This document shows positions 1-8,163 of a DNA stretch of 64,000 bases, piece by piece (the stretch's first letter is position 1; every line of letters starts with the position of its first letter). Location of the stretch: NCBI RefSeq assembly GCF_009861505.1, contig NZ_WTFT01000008.1, forward strand, positions 212,347-276,346, read 5' to 3'. A program made the translations under genes and the position numbers. This DNA is from Pseudomonas izuensis. GTDB lineage: Bacteria; Pseudomonadota; Gammaproteobacteria; Pseudomonadales; Pseudomonadaceae. Under the pieces are notes generated by a model. That model was given only the letters and a program-made list of their open reading frames with translations. It ran no database searches and was not told the DNA's origin.

Positions 1-101
1 GCTTTTCCAAGTGACCCGCCGTCAGGGCGGAACCGTTAGTGGCCGTTGCCGCAGGAATGGATATGTACGCGGTCAACAACATCAAGGTCGCCTGACACAT
101 A

Positions 102-130
102 GCCTTCGCTGGCAAGCCAGCTCCTACAGG
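102..130. repeat. Single REP palindrome, GCTGGCAAGCCAGC type
   Basis: The unit reads CTTCGCTGGCAAGCCAGCTC followed by CTACAGG. It matches one arm of the REPIN at 37787-37883 but has no inverted partner nearby, so it is a solo REP. Confidence 0.75.
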
Positions 131-288
131 AAAATTACGCAAATACACAACGCGGGCCCATTTCCCACGATGAAACGAGCCTTCAACCCCTTGCCCCCCC
201 GCCACAGCCGTCTAACATCAACCAGAAGGAAAATATCTCCACCTCCCCCCTCAAGTTGAAGGACTCGACAACCGACACAGTACTAATC

Positions 289-394
289 GGACAATTACCC
301 CAGTCAAGAGCATATCGGCCAAGCTGCAGGCAAAATCCCGCAAGGATGATTGTCCCTTTGACTGCCATCACGGGATTGCCAATACTCATGGCAA
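289..394 (+). ncRNA. Structured 5' leader of bifA, possible pseudoknot
   Basis: Two perfect 7-bp complementary pairs interleave. GGACAAT at 289-295 pairs with ATTGTCC at 349-355, and CAGTCAA at 301-307 pairs with TTGACTG at 358-364. The order a-b-a'-b' is that of a pseudoknot, or of two competing helices. A 6-bp hairpin follows (TTGCCA 376-381 with TGGCAA 389-394), about 35 nt before the start codon. Weinberg-type motif lists include, as I recall, an RNA motif upstream of Pseudomonas GGDEF genes. I cannot confirm that this is the same one. Confidence 0.4.
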
Positions 395-429
395 CTTGAT
401 GCTACCCGCACGGAACAAGGAATAGCCTT

Positions 430-2481
430 TTGAAGCTGGAACTCAAGAACAGCTTGTCGGTGAAGTTGCTCCGGGTCGTGCTCCTGTCGGCATTGATCGT
501 CGGCGTTGTCTTGAGCTGCGCCCAGATCGTTTTCGATGCCTATAAAACACGCCAGGCTGTCGCCGGCGATGCCGAACGCATCCTGGACATGTTTCGCGAC
601 CCCTCGACCCAGGCTGTCTACAGCCTGGACCGTGAAATGGGCATGCAGGTTATCGAAGGCTTGTTTCAGGACGACGCCGTACGCCAGGCTTCCATCGGCC
701 ATCCCAATGAAGCCATGCTCGCGCAAAAATCCCGCGAATTGCAGCAGTCCAACAGTCGCTGGCTGACCGACCTGATCCTGGGGCAGGAACGCACGTTCAC
801 CACCCAGTTGGTGGGGCGCGGCCCATACAGCGAGTATTACGGTGACTTGAGCATCACCCTCGACACGGCCACCTACGGACAAGGTTTTATCGTCAGTTCG
901 GTGATCATCTTCATTTCCGGTGTGCTGCGCGCCCTGGCGATGGGGCTGGTGCTGTATCTGGTTTATCACTGGCTGTTGACCAAACCCCTGTCGCGGATCA
1001 TCGAGCACCTGACTGAAATCAATCCGGATCGTCCCAGCGAACACAAGATTCCGCTGCTCAAGGGCCACGAGAAAAACGAACTGGGGATCTGGATCAACAC
1101 CGCCAACCAGTTGCTGGAGTCCATCGAACGCAATACCCATCTGCGCCACGAAGCGGAAAACAGCCTGCTGCGCATGGCCCAGTACGATTTCCTCACTGGC
1201 CTGCCGAACCGCCAGCAATTGCAGACGCAACTGGACAAGATCCTGGTCGACGCCGGCAAGCTGCAACGCCGGGTTGCCGTGCTGTGTGTCGGCCTCGACG
1301 ACTTCAAGGGCATCAACGAACAATTCAGCTACCAGACCGGCGACCAGTTGCTGCTGGCCCTGGCCGATCGCCTGCGGGCGCACAGCGGTCGCCTCGGCGC
1401 CCTCGCCCGCCTAGGCGGCGACCAGTTCGCGCTGGTCCAGGCCGATATCGAACAGCCCTACGAAGCCGCCGAACTGGCCCAAAGCATTCTCGATGACCTG
1501 GAAGCGGCGTTTGCCCTCGATCATCAGGAAATCCGCCTGCGCGCCACCATCGGCATCACCTTGTTCCCCGAAGACGGCGACAGCACCGAGAAGCTGCTGC
1601 AAAAAGCCGAGCAGACGATGACCCTGGCCAAGACCCGCTCGCGCAATCGCTACCAGTTCTATATCGCCAGCGTCGATACAGAAATGCGTCGCCGTCGCGA
1701 GCTGGAAAAAGACCTGCGCGACGCCTTGGCCCGCGAGCAGTTCTACCTCGTCTACCAACCGCAGATCAGCTACCGCGATCACCGGGTGGTCGGCGTCGAG
1801 GCGTTGATTCGCTGGCAGCACCCCGAACACGGGCTGGTTCCACCGGACCTGTTCATCCCGCTGGCCGAGCAGAACGGCACCATTATCGCCATTGGCGAGT
1901 GGGTACTGGATCAGGCCTGCAAGCAGTTGCGCGACTGGCACGACCAGGGTTTCAGCGACCTGCGCATGGCGGTGAACCTGTCTACCGTGCAACTGCACCA
2001 CGCCGAGCTGCCAAGGGTGGTCAACAACCTGCTGCAAATGTATCGCCTGCCACCGCGCAGCCTGGAACTGGAGGTCACCGAAACCGGCCTGATGGAAGAC
2101 ATCAGCACCGCCGCCCAGCATTTGCTCAGTCTGCGTCGTTCCGGCGCGCTGATCGCGATCGACGACTTCGGTACGGGGTATTCCTCGCTGAGCTATCTGA
2201 AAAGCCTGCCGCTGGACAAGATCAAGATCGACAAGAGCTTCGTTCAGGACCTGCTCGATGACGACGACGATGCGACCATCGTTCGCGCCATCATTCAGCT
2301 GGGCAAGAGCCTGGGCATGCAGGTGATCGCCGAAGGCGTGGAAACCGCCGAACAGGAGGCTTACATCATCTCCGAAGGCTGCCATGAAGGTCAGGGCTAT
2401 CACTACAGCAAACCACTGCCCGCAAGGGAGCTGGGCGCTTATCTGAAGCAGGCCCAGCGCAGCAACGCCGCGATTATGTAA
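430..2481 (+). CDS. bifA: BifA-like c-di-GMP phosphodiesterase (degenerate GGDEF + EAL)
   Basis: Membrane protein of 683 residues that hydrolyses c-di-GMP and so links second-messenger level to biofilm and motility. Transmembrane segments lie near residues 12-32 and 155-185 and flank a periplasmic region. A GGDEF domain follows with the degenerate signature GGDQF (329-333), then an EAL domain with EAL at 457-459 and the DDFGTGYSS loop at about 578-586. The intact EAL plus GGDQF matches BifA of P. aeruginosa (PA4367), and the downstream imelysin cluster fits that locus. The start is TTG at 430, preceded by AAGGA with good spacing. The altered GGDEF suggests regulatory GTP binding rather than cyclase activity. 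Confidence 0.85.
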   Translation: MKLELKNSLSVKLLRVVLLSALIVGVVLSCAQIVFDAYKTRQAVAGDAERILDMFRDPSTQAVYSLDREMGMQVIEGLFQDDAVRQASIGHPNEAMLAQKSRELQQSNSRWLTDLILGQERTFTTQLVGRGPYSEYYGDLSITLDTATYGQGFIVSSVIIFISGVLRALAMGLVLYLVYHWLLTKPLSRIIEHLTEINPDRPSEHKIPLLKGHEKNELGIWINTANQLLESIERNTHLRHEAENSLLRMAQYDFLTGLPNRQQLQTQLDKILVDAGKLQRRVAVLCVGLDDFKGINEQFSYQTGDQLLLALADRLRAHSGRLGALARLGGDQFALVQADIEQPYEAAELAQSILDDLEAAFALDHQEIRLRATIGITLFPEDGDSTEKLLQKAEQTMTLAKTRSRNRYQFYIASVDTEMRRRRELEKDLRDALAREQFYLVYQPQISYRDHRVVGVEALIRWQHPEHGLVPPDLFIPLAEQNGTIIAIGEWVLDQACKQLRDWHDQGFSDLRMAVNLSTVQLHHAELPRVVNNLLQMYRLPPRSLELEVTETGLMEDISTAAQHLLSLRRSGALIAIDDFGTGYSSLSYLKSLPLDKIKIDKSFVQDLLDDDDDATIVRAIIQLGKSLGMQVIAEGVETAEQEAYIISEGCHEGQGYHYSKPLPARELGAYLKQAQRSNAAIM

Positions 2482-2487
2482 AGACTG

Positions 2488-2554
2488 CCGCCGCCTTTGC
2501 CCCCTGTAGGAGCAAGCTCGCTCCTACAGGGGCAAAGGCGGCGGTGTTTTTTTT
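2488..2554 (+). terminator. Very long REP-cored terminator after bifA
   Basis: An almost perfect 25-26 bp stem (2488-2513 with 2520-2544, one bulged base) closes on a short loop and is followed by eight T residues. The centre is a REP unit (GTAGGAGC/GCTCCTAC). The outer half is a separate CCGCCGCCTTTGCCCC arm with its complement. Confidence 0.85.
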
Positions 2555-2606
2555 ATCCGCGCTATCCGTCCCGCGAATAAGAAATATTTCCAAGAACAAC
2601 TCTTTA

Positions 2607-2635
2607 CACATAATGCGAAAGATTTGCATTATGTG
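2607..2635 (+). promoter_or_regulatory. 10-bp inverted repeat, Fur-box-like, before the first imelysin gene
   Basis: CACATAATGC (2607-2616) and its exact reverse complement GCATTATGTG (2626-2635) are separated by 9 nt. The right half (2617-2635) matches about 12 of 19 positions of the classical Fur box by my count. It lies about 55-80 bp before the start of an imelysin-family gene, a class often iron-regulated. Fur binding is an inference. Confidence 0.45.
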
Positions 2636-2689
2636 GCACTTTGCGCGCCGGGCGCGCCATTCAACCCCTCTCGAAGCAGGATGTTCGCC

Positions 2690-4033
2690 ATGATTCGTAT
2701 GCCTCTGGCTACCGCCAGTCTGTTGGCCATCGCCATTTCTCTCGCCGGTTGCGGTGAAGGCAAAGACAAGGAAAAAGCTGCCGCACCTGCGCCGGCTGCC
2801 AGCACCGCTGCGGCCCCGGCTGCACCTGCCGCGGCTGGTAAAGTCGATGAAGCCGCTGCAAAAGCCGTTGTCGCCCACTATGCCGACATGGTTTTCGCGG
2901 TTTACAGCGACGCCGAATCCACCGCGAAAACCCTGCAAACCGCCGTCGACGCCTTCCTCGCCAAGCCGAATGCCGACACCCTGAAAGCCGCCAAGGCGGC
3001 CTGGATCGCGGCCCGCGTTCCTTACCTGCAAAGCGAAGCGTTCCGCTTCGGCAACACCATCATCGACGACTGGGAAGGACAGGTGAACTCCTGGCCACTG
3101 GACGAAGGCCTGATCGACTACGTCGACAAATCCTACGAGCACGCGCTGGGTAATCCGGGCGCCACGGCCAACATCATCGCCAATACCCAAATCCAGATCG
3201 GCGAAGACAAGGTCGACGTGAAGGACATCACCCCGGAAAAACTCGCTAGCCTGAACGAGTTGGGCGGTTCCGAGGCCAACGTCGCCACGGGCTACCACGC
3301 CATCGAATTCCTGCTCTGGGGCCAGGACCTGAACGGCACCGGCCCAGGCGCCGGCAACCGTCCAGCTTCGGACTACCTGGAAGGCAAAGGTGCCACCGGC
3401 GGCCACAACGATCGTCGCCGCGCTTATCTGAAAGCCGTGACCCAACTGCTGGTCAGCGACCTGGAAGAAATGGTCGGTAACTGGAAGCCGAACGTGGCCG
3501 ACAACTACCGCGCCACCCTGGAAGCCGAACCGGCTGAAAGCGGCCTGCGCAAAATGCTGTTCGGCATGGGCAGCCTGTCCCTGGGCGAACTGGCGGGCGA
3601 GCGCATGAAGGTTTCCCTGGAAGCCAACTCCCCTGAAGACGAGCAGGATTGCTTCAGCGACAACACCCACAACTCGCACTTCTACGATGCCAAGGGCATT
3701 CGCAATGTGTACTTGGGCGAGTACACCCGCACCGACGGCAGCAAAATGACCGGCGCCAGCCTGTCGTCGCTGGTGGCCAAGGCCGACCCGGCGGCCGACG
3801 CCGCGCTGAAAGCCGACCTGGCCGCGACTGAAGCCAAGTTGCAGGTCATCGTCGATCATGCCAACAAGGGTGAGCACTACGACCAACTGATCGCCGCCGG
3901 TAACACCGCCGGCAACCAGATTGTCCGTGACGCCATCGCTTCGCTGGTCAAGCAGACCGGTTCGATCGAAGCCGCTGCTGGCAAACTGGGGATCGCCGAC
4001 CTGAACCCGGACAACGCTGATCACGAGTTCTGA
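2690..4033 (+). CDS. Imelysin-family lipoprotein (IcmP-like)
   Basis: Lipoprotein of 447 residues with two imelysin helical-bundle repeats. Members are cell-surface or periplasmic proteins linked to iron or haem uptake; PAO1 PA4370 (IcmP) is the counterpart by context. The signal peptide ends in LAGC, so Cys22 or so is lipidated, and a low-complexity Ala/Pro linker follows. The conserved GxHxxE motif is intact (GYHAIEFLLWG, His203 and Glu206). ATG 2690 is chosen because AGGA precedes it at normal spacing; ATG 2681 sits on top of that site. A second, divergent imelysin gene lies downstream. The metal ligand or substrate is not shown by sequence alone. Confidence 0.85.
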   Translation: MIRMPLATASLLAIAISLAGCGEGKDKEKAAAPAPAASTAAAPAAPAAAGKVDEAAAKAVVAHYADMVFAVYSDAESTAKTLQTAVDAFLAKPNADTLKAAKAAWIAARVPYLQSEAFRFGNTIIDDWEGQVNSWPLDEGLIDYVDKSYEHALGNPGATANIIANTQIQIGEDKVDVKDITPEKLASLNELGGSEANVATGYHAIEFLLWGQDLNGTGPGAGNRPASDYLEGKGATGGHNDRRRAYLKAVTQLLVSDLEEMVGNWKPNVADNYRATLEAEPAESGLRKMLFGMGSLSLGELAGERMKVSLEANSPEDEQDCFSDNTHNSHFYDAKGIRNVYLGEYTRTDGSKMTGASLSSLVAKADPAADAALKADLAATEAKLQVIVDHANKGEHYDQLIAAGNTAGNQIVRDAIASLVKQTGSIEAAAGKLGIADLNPDNADHEF

Positions 4034-4053
4034 TCAACGCGGGCTGAGTGAAT

Positions 4054-4083
4054 AAAAAGGCGACCTTCGGGTCGCCTTTTTTT
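4054..4083 (+). terminator. Rho-independent terminator after the imelysin gene
   Basis: The hairpin AAAAAGGCGACC/GGTCGCCTTTTTTT has a TTCG loop and a T tract, 20 bases after the stop codon. Confidence 0.9.
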
Positions 4084-4103
4084 GCCTGCCTGAAAGCCGA
4101 CCA

Positions 4104-4198
4104 CTGTAGGAGCAAAGCTTGCTCGCGATGACGGCGTATCAGCCAACATAAATATCGGATGTCAGACCGCAATCGCGAGCAAGCTTTGCTCCTACAAG
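4104..4198. repeat. REPIN (inverted REP pair)
   Basis: Two REP units, GTAGGAGCAAAGCTTGCTCG and its inverse ending GCTTTGCTCCTAC, flank a spacer of about 45 bp containing CAGCCAACATAAATATCGG. It lies in the gap between the imelysin gene and the di-haem oxidase gene. Confidence 0.9.
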
Positions 4199-4317
4199 GG
4201 ATCGCGGATTGCAGGTTAACCCTGCCCCACATCAAGCAAACGATAATTCCTCTTATTCAAATTCCCATCCCCTGTTAGACTTTGCGCCCTCGTTTTACTC
4301 GTCTTGCAGGATGTCTG

Positions 4318-5745
4318 ATGCCCCCGCTGCTTCTTCGCTTGTCCGCACTGTTTCTGGCCCTGAGCCTGAGTGCCTGCGATGACGCCCCGCGTTTTACCAA
4401 GGCAGAACCCGGTGAAGCCCGCTCCGGGGGTGGTACGACCGTGCGCAAGACCGACCAGAACGCTTTCTCGCTACCATCAGCCAACCTGCCGCCCTCGCGA
4501 CGCGTGGATTTCAGTGTCGGCAACAGCTTCTTTCGCAGCCCCTGGGTGATCGCCCCGTCGACCACCACCGCCCGTGACGGCCTCGGCCCGCTGTTCAACA
4601 CCAATGCCTGCCAGGGTTGCCATATCAAGGACGGCCGCGGTCACCCGCCGGCGCCGGGTGCGCAAAATGCCGTGTCGATGCTGGTGCGCCTGTCGATCCC
4701 CGATACCCCGGCCTACGCCAGGATCATCGAGCAGCAGGGCGTGGTGCCCGAACCGGTCTACGGCGGGCAATTCCAGGACATGGCCGTGCCCGGTGTCACG
4801 CCGGAAGGCAAGGTGCGGGTCGATTACACACCGGTGCCGGTTCGCTTCAAGGACGGTACCGAAGTCGAGCTGCGCAAGCCGACCTTGAACATCACCCAGC
4901 TGGGCTACGGCCCAATGCACCCCGACACCCGTTTCTCGGCGCGGGTTGCACCGCCCATGATCGGCCTGGGCTTGCTGGAAGCCATCCCTGAAGAGGCCAT
5001 TCTGGCGAACGCCCAAGCGCAGGCGAACGAGAAAAACGGCATCGCCGGACGCCCGAACCGGGTCTGGGATGACGCCCAACAGAAAACCGTCCTCGGGCGA
5101 TTTGGCTGGAAAGCCGGGCAACCCAATCTCAATCAACAGAATGTTCACGCGTTTTCCGGGGATATGGGCCTCACGACCCGCCTCAGACCCTTTGATGACT
5201 GCACCGATGCGCAGACAGCCTGTAAACAGGCACCCAGCGGCGCCGGCCCCGATGGCGAGCCGGAAGTCAGCGACAACATCCTGCGTCTGGTGCTGTTCTA
5301 CACCCGCAACCTTGCCGTACCGGCGCGCCGCGATGTCAACGCGCCTGAAGTGCTGGCCGGCAAGAACCTGTTTTACCAGGCCGGTTGCCAGTCCTGTCAC
5401 ACACCGAAATACACCACCGCCGCCAACGCCGCCGAACCTGAACTGGCCAATCAAGTGATTCGTCCGTACAGCGATCTGCTGCTGCACGACATGGGCGACG
5501 GTCTGGCCGACAACCGCAGCGAATTCCAGGCCGGTGGCCGCGACTGGCGCACCCCGCCGTTGTGGGGCATCGGGTTGACGCAAGCGGTCAGTGGTCACAC
5601 CCAGTTTTTGCACGATGGCCGCGCCCGCAACCTGCTCGAGGCCGTGCTCTGGCATGGCGGCGAAGCTGCGGCTGCGCGTCAACAGGTTTTGTCTTTCGAT
5701 GCCGGGCAGCGCGCTGCGTTGCTGGCGTTTTTGAATTCCCTTTAA
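4318..5745 (+). CDS. Di-haem oxidoreductase lipoprotein (DUF1111, thiol oxidoreductase-like)
   Basis: Predicted periplasmic c-type cytochrome of 475 residues with a lipoprotein signal ending in LSAC. Two CxxCH haem sites are present: CQGCH at 98-102 and CQSCH at 357-361, the spacing of the cytochrome c peroxidase-related DUF1111 family. ATG 4318 follows AGGA at 4308-4311; an in-frame extension to 4282 would destroy the clean lipoprotein signal. It starts a run with a second imelysin and a DUF1513 gene (25-nt gap, then overlapping stop/start), the order I recall as PA4371-PA4373. A redox step in iron acquisition is a reasonable inference, but the electron partner is unknown. Confidence 0.85.
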   Translation: MPPLLLRLSALFLALSLSACDDAPRFTKAEPGEARSGGGTTVRKTDQNAFSLPSANLPPSRRVDFSVGNSFFRSPWVIAPSTTTARDGLGPLFNTNACQGCHIKDGRGHPPAPGAQNAVSMLVRLSIPDTPAYARIIEQQGVVPEPVYGGQFQDMAVPGVTPEGKVRVDYTPVPVRFKDGTEVELRKPTLNITQLGYGPMHPDTRFSARVAPPMIGLGLLEAIPEEAILANAQAQANEKNGIAGRPNRVWDDAQQKTVLGRFGWKAGQPNLNQQNVHAFSGDMGLTTRLRPFDDCTDAQTACKQAPSGAGPDGEPEVSDNILRLVLFYTRNLAVPARRDVNAPEVLAGKNLFYQAGCQSCHTPKYTTAANAAEPELANQVIRPYSDLLLHDMGDGLADNRSEFQAGGRDWRTPPLWGIGLTQAVSGHTQFLHDGRARNLLEAVLWHGGEAAAARQQVLSFDAGQRAALLAFLNSL

Positions 5746-5769
5746 TTCGCACTCCAGCGGGAGCCCGAC

Positions 5770-6834
5770 ATGTTCCGTCCCAAATTATTGTTCACCAGCC
5801 TTGCCGCGCTCGCCCTGGGCGCCTGCTCGCCGCAAGATCCGCAGGCCGTCACTTCGGCGGCCATCGCCAAGTCGGTGATTCTGCCGACCTATACCCGCTG
5901 GGTTGAAGCCGATCGCCAACTGGCCGTCAGCGCCCTGGCCTATTGCGAAGGCAAGGAAACCCTCGATACCGCCCGCGCCGATTTCCTGCATGCGCAGAAA
6001 GCCTGGGCCGAGCTGCAACCGCTGCTGATCGGGCCACTGGCCGAGGGCAACCGTTCGTGGCAGGTGCAGTTCTGGCCGGACAAGAAAAACCTCGTCGGCC
6101 GTCAGGTCGAACAACTGGTTGCCGCGCAACCACAGATCGACGCCGCCGCGCTGGCCAAGTCCAGCGTTGTGGTTCAGGGCCTGTCGGCCTACGAATACAT
6201 TCTGTTCGACAGCAAGCCTGATGTGGCCAACGCCGAGCAGAAGGCCAAGTACTGCCCGCTGCTGATCGCCATCGGCGAGCGTCAGAAACAACTGGCCGAA
6301 GAGATTCTGCAAACCTGGAACAACACCGACGGCATGCTCGCGCAGTTGAGCAAATTCCCGAACCAGCGCTATGCCGACTCCCACGAAGCGATCGCCGATC
6401 TGCTGCGCGTGCAGGTCACTGCCCTCGACAGCTTGAAGAAAAAACTCGGCACGCCGATGGGCCGTCAGACCAAGGGCGTGCCGCAACCGTTCCAGGCCGA
6501 CGCGTGGCGCAGCCAGTCGTCCCTGACGGGCATGGAAGCCAGTCTCGCCGCCGCCAGAACAGTGTGGGAAGGCGTCGACAACAAAGGTCTGCGCGGTCTG
6601 TTGCCGAGCGACCAGAAACCATTGGCCGACAAGATCGACGCCGCTTATGCCGCATCGTTGAAACTGTTCGCCAGCAACCAGCGCTCGTTGACCGAAATGC
6701 TCAATGACGACGCCGGTCGCCAGCAACTCAACGATCTTTACGACAGCCTGAACGTCGTCCATCGCCTGCACGAAAGCGATCTGGCCAAGGCGCTGGGCAT
6801 CCAACTGGGCTTCAACGCCAATGACGGTGACTGA
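5770..6834 (+). CDS. Second imelysin-family lipoprotein, divergent
   Basis: Lipoprotein of 354 residues with a LGAC lipobox and an imelysin-type alpha-helical fold (PA4372-like by position). It is shorter than the first imelysin. The family motif GxHxxE reads GLSAYE here, so the His is replaced by Ser while the Glu remains. GGGAG at 5759-5763 serves the ATG. Its stop overlaps the next start by one base (TGATG), so it should be co-translated with the DUF1513 gene. Loss of the His suggests that its metal binding, if any, differs from that of the first imelysin. Confidence 0.8.
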   Translation: MFRPKLLFTSLAALALGACSPQDPQAVTSAAIAKSVILPTYTRWVEADRQLAVSALAYCEGKETLDTARADFLHAQKAWAELQPLLIGPLAEGNRSWQVQFWPDKKNLVGRQVEQLVAAQPQIDAAALAKSSVVVQGLSAYEYILFDSKPDVANAEQKAKYCPLLIAIGERQKQLAEEILQTWNNTDGMLAQLSKFPNQRYADSHEAIADLLRVQVTALDSLKKKLGTPMGRQTKGVPQPFQADAWRSQSSLTGMEASLAAARTVWEGVDNKGLRGLLPSDQKPLADKIDAAYAASLKLFASNQRSLTEMLNDDAGRQQLNDLYDSLNVVHRLHESDLAKALGIQLGFNANDGD

Positions 6835-7946
6835 TGAGGGCGACTTCCATGCTGCGACGTCAGGCTCTGACTTTAGGTAGTTTGCTGCTGGGAGCAGTGA
6901 CACTGGGCGGCTGGACGCTGTTCAAGCGCAAGGATCAAAGCCCGTTGCTGCTGTCGGCACGGGACGATACCGACGGCAAGCACTATGCCGTCGGTTATCG
7001 GCTGGATGGCACCCGGGTGTTTGCCACCCGGGTCGGCCAGCGCTGCCACGACATCATCAACCACCCGACGCTGCCGATCGCGCTGTTCGTCGCCCGGCGA
7101 CCGGGCACCGAGAGCTACCTGATCGACCTGCGCGACGGCACGTTGCTGCAAACCGTGACGTCGCAGCCGAACCGGCACTTCTACGGTCACGCGGTGGTTC
7201 ACCACAGCGGCGACTGGCTGTACGCCACCGAAAACGACACGACAGATCCGGGTCGCGGCCTGCTCGGCGTGTACAAATTCGAAGGCGAACGCCTGGTCCA
7301 CAGTGGCGAGATTTCCACCCATGGCATCGGCCCGCATCAGGTGTCGTGGATGCCCGATGGCGAAACCCTGGTGGTGGCCAACGGCGGGATCCGTACCGAG
7401 GCTGAAAGCCGTGTCGAGATGAACCTCGACGCCATGGAGCCGAGCCTGGTCCTGATGCAACGTGACGGCACCCTGCTGAGCAAGGAAACCCTCGCCCAAC
7501 AGATGAACAGCGTGCGTCACCTGGGCATTGCCAGCGACGGCACCATCGTCGCCGGCCAGCAATTCATGGGGGCATCGCACGAGCGATCGGAGCTACTGGC
7601 CATCAAGCGTCCCGGCCAACCCTTCGTGGCGTTCCCGGTGCCCGAGCATCAGTTGCAGGCCATGGGGCATTACACCGCAAGCGTCGCCGTGCACAGCGAC
7701 CTGCGTCTGGTGGCGTTGACCGCGCCACGGGGCAACCGCTTTTTCATTTGGGATATGGACAGCGGTGAAGTGCGCCTGGACGCGCCGCTTCCCGATTGCG
7801 CCGGCGTGGGCGCAGTGGCCGATGGTTTTGTCGTGACCTCGGGACAAGGACGCTGCCGGTACTACGATTGCCGCCAGACAAATCTGGTTGCAAAGCCGTT
7901 GGAGCTGCCGGCGGGGCTCTGGGACAACCATTTGCACCTGATCTGA
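6834..7946 (+). CDS. DUF1513 beta-propeller-like protein with Tat-type signal
   Basis: Protein of 370 residues, DUF1513 family (PA4373-like). The N-terminus has a twin-arginine pattern (LRRQALTLG) followed by a hydrophobic stretch, so folded export by Tat is likely. The body has repeated beta-rich blocks with Gly-Asp-Gly turns, as in seven-bladed propellers. The start at 6834 overlaps the preceding stop; ATG 6849 is an alternative that gives a tighter Tat signal. Last gene of the iron-linked operon. No enzymatic function is established for the family to my knowledge. Confidence 0.8.
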   Translation: MRATSMLRRQALTLGSLLLGAVTLGGWTLFKRKDQSPLLLSARDDTDGKHYAVGYRLDGTRVFATRVGQRCHDIINHPTLPIALFVARRPGTESYLIDLRDGTLLQTVTSQPNRHFYGHAVVHHSGDWLYATENDTTDPGRGLLGVYKFEGERLVHSGEISTHGIGPHQVSWMPDGETLVVANGGIRTEAESRVEMNLDAMEPSLVLMQRDGTLLSKETLAQQMNSVRHLGIASDGTIVAGQQFMGASHERSELLAIKRPGQPFVAFPVPEHQLQAMGHYTASVAVHSDLRLVALTAPRGNRFFIWDMDSGEVRLDAPLPDCAGVGAVADGFVVTSGQGRCRYYDCRQTNLVAKPLELPAGLWDNHLHLI

Positions 7947-7959
7947 ACGACTCGCTCTT

Positions 7960-8063
7960 TGTAGGAGCAAAGCTTGCTCGCGATGGCGGCCGCACATTCA
8001 ACATCGTGTTGACTGACATACCGCTATCGCGAGCAATCGAGCGTCGACCGGCTGCTCCTACAG
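7960..8063. repeat. REPIN with an altered right arm
   Basis: The left arm is GTAGGAGCAAAGCTTGCTCGCGA. The right arm reads ATCGCGAGCAATCGAGCGTC then GACCGGCTGCTCCTACAG, so the usual loop is replaced by a longer CGAGCGTCGACCGG stretch. The same variant occurs at 52416-52532. Confidence 0.85.
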
Positions 8064-8163
8064 ATTTGGCATCTGCCTGTAATAAGTGCCAGTTGGATTC
8101 CCCTTCCCAGTCGCGGTAATGTGCCCCTCTGTCTCACCTGATTTACTCCAAGGAACTGGAAAT

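Larger units (their letters stand above)
1..429. other. Non-coding left edge and bifA leader
   Basis: I see no convincing gene here. The open frames on both strands lack ribosome sites and family resemblance. The stretch holds a single REP unit near 102-130, a C-rich tract near 185-250, and a leader with strong complementary segments just before the bifA start (separate entry). A short frame ends in TGA at 93-95, but an in-frame stop at 12-14 argues against it being the tail of an upstream gene. Confidence 0.6.

Noticed and set aside
11..259. 82-codon frame at the left edge
   Set aside because: It reads through a REP unit and is Arg/Pro-rich; no start signal.
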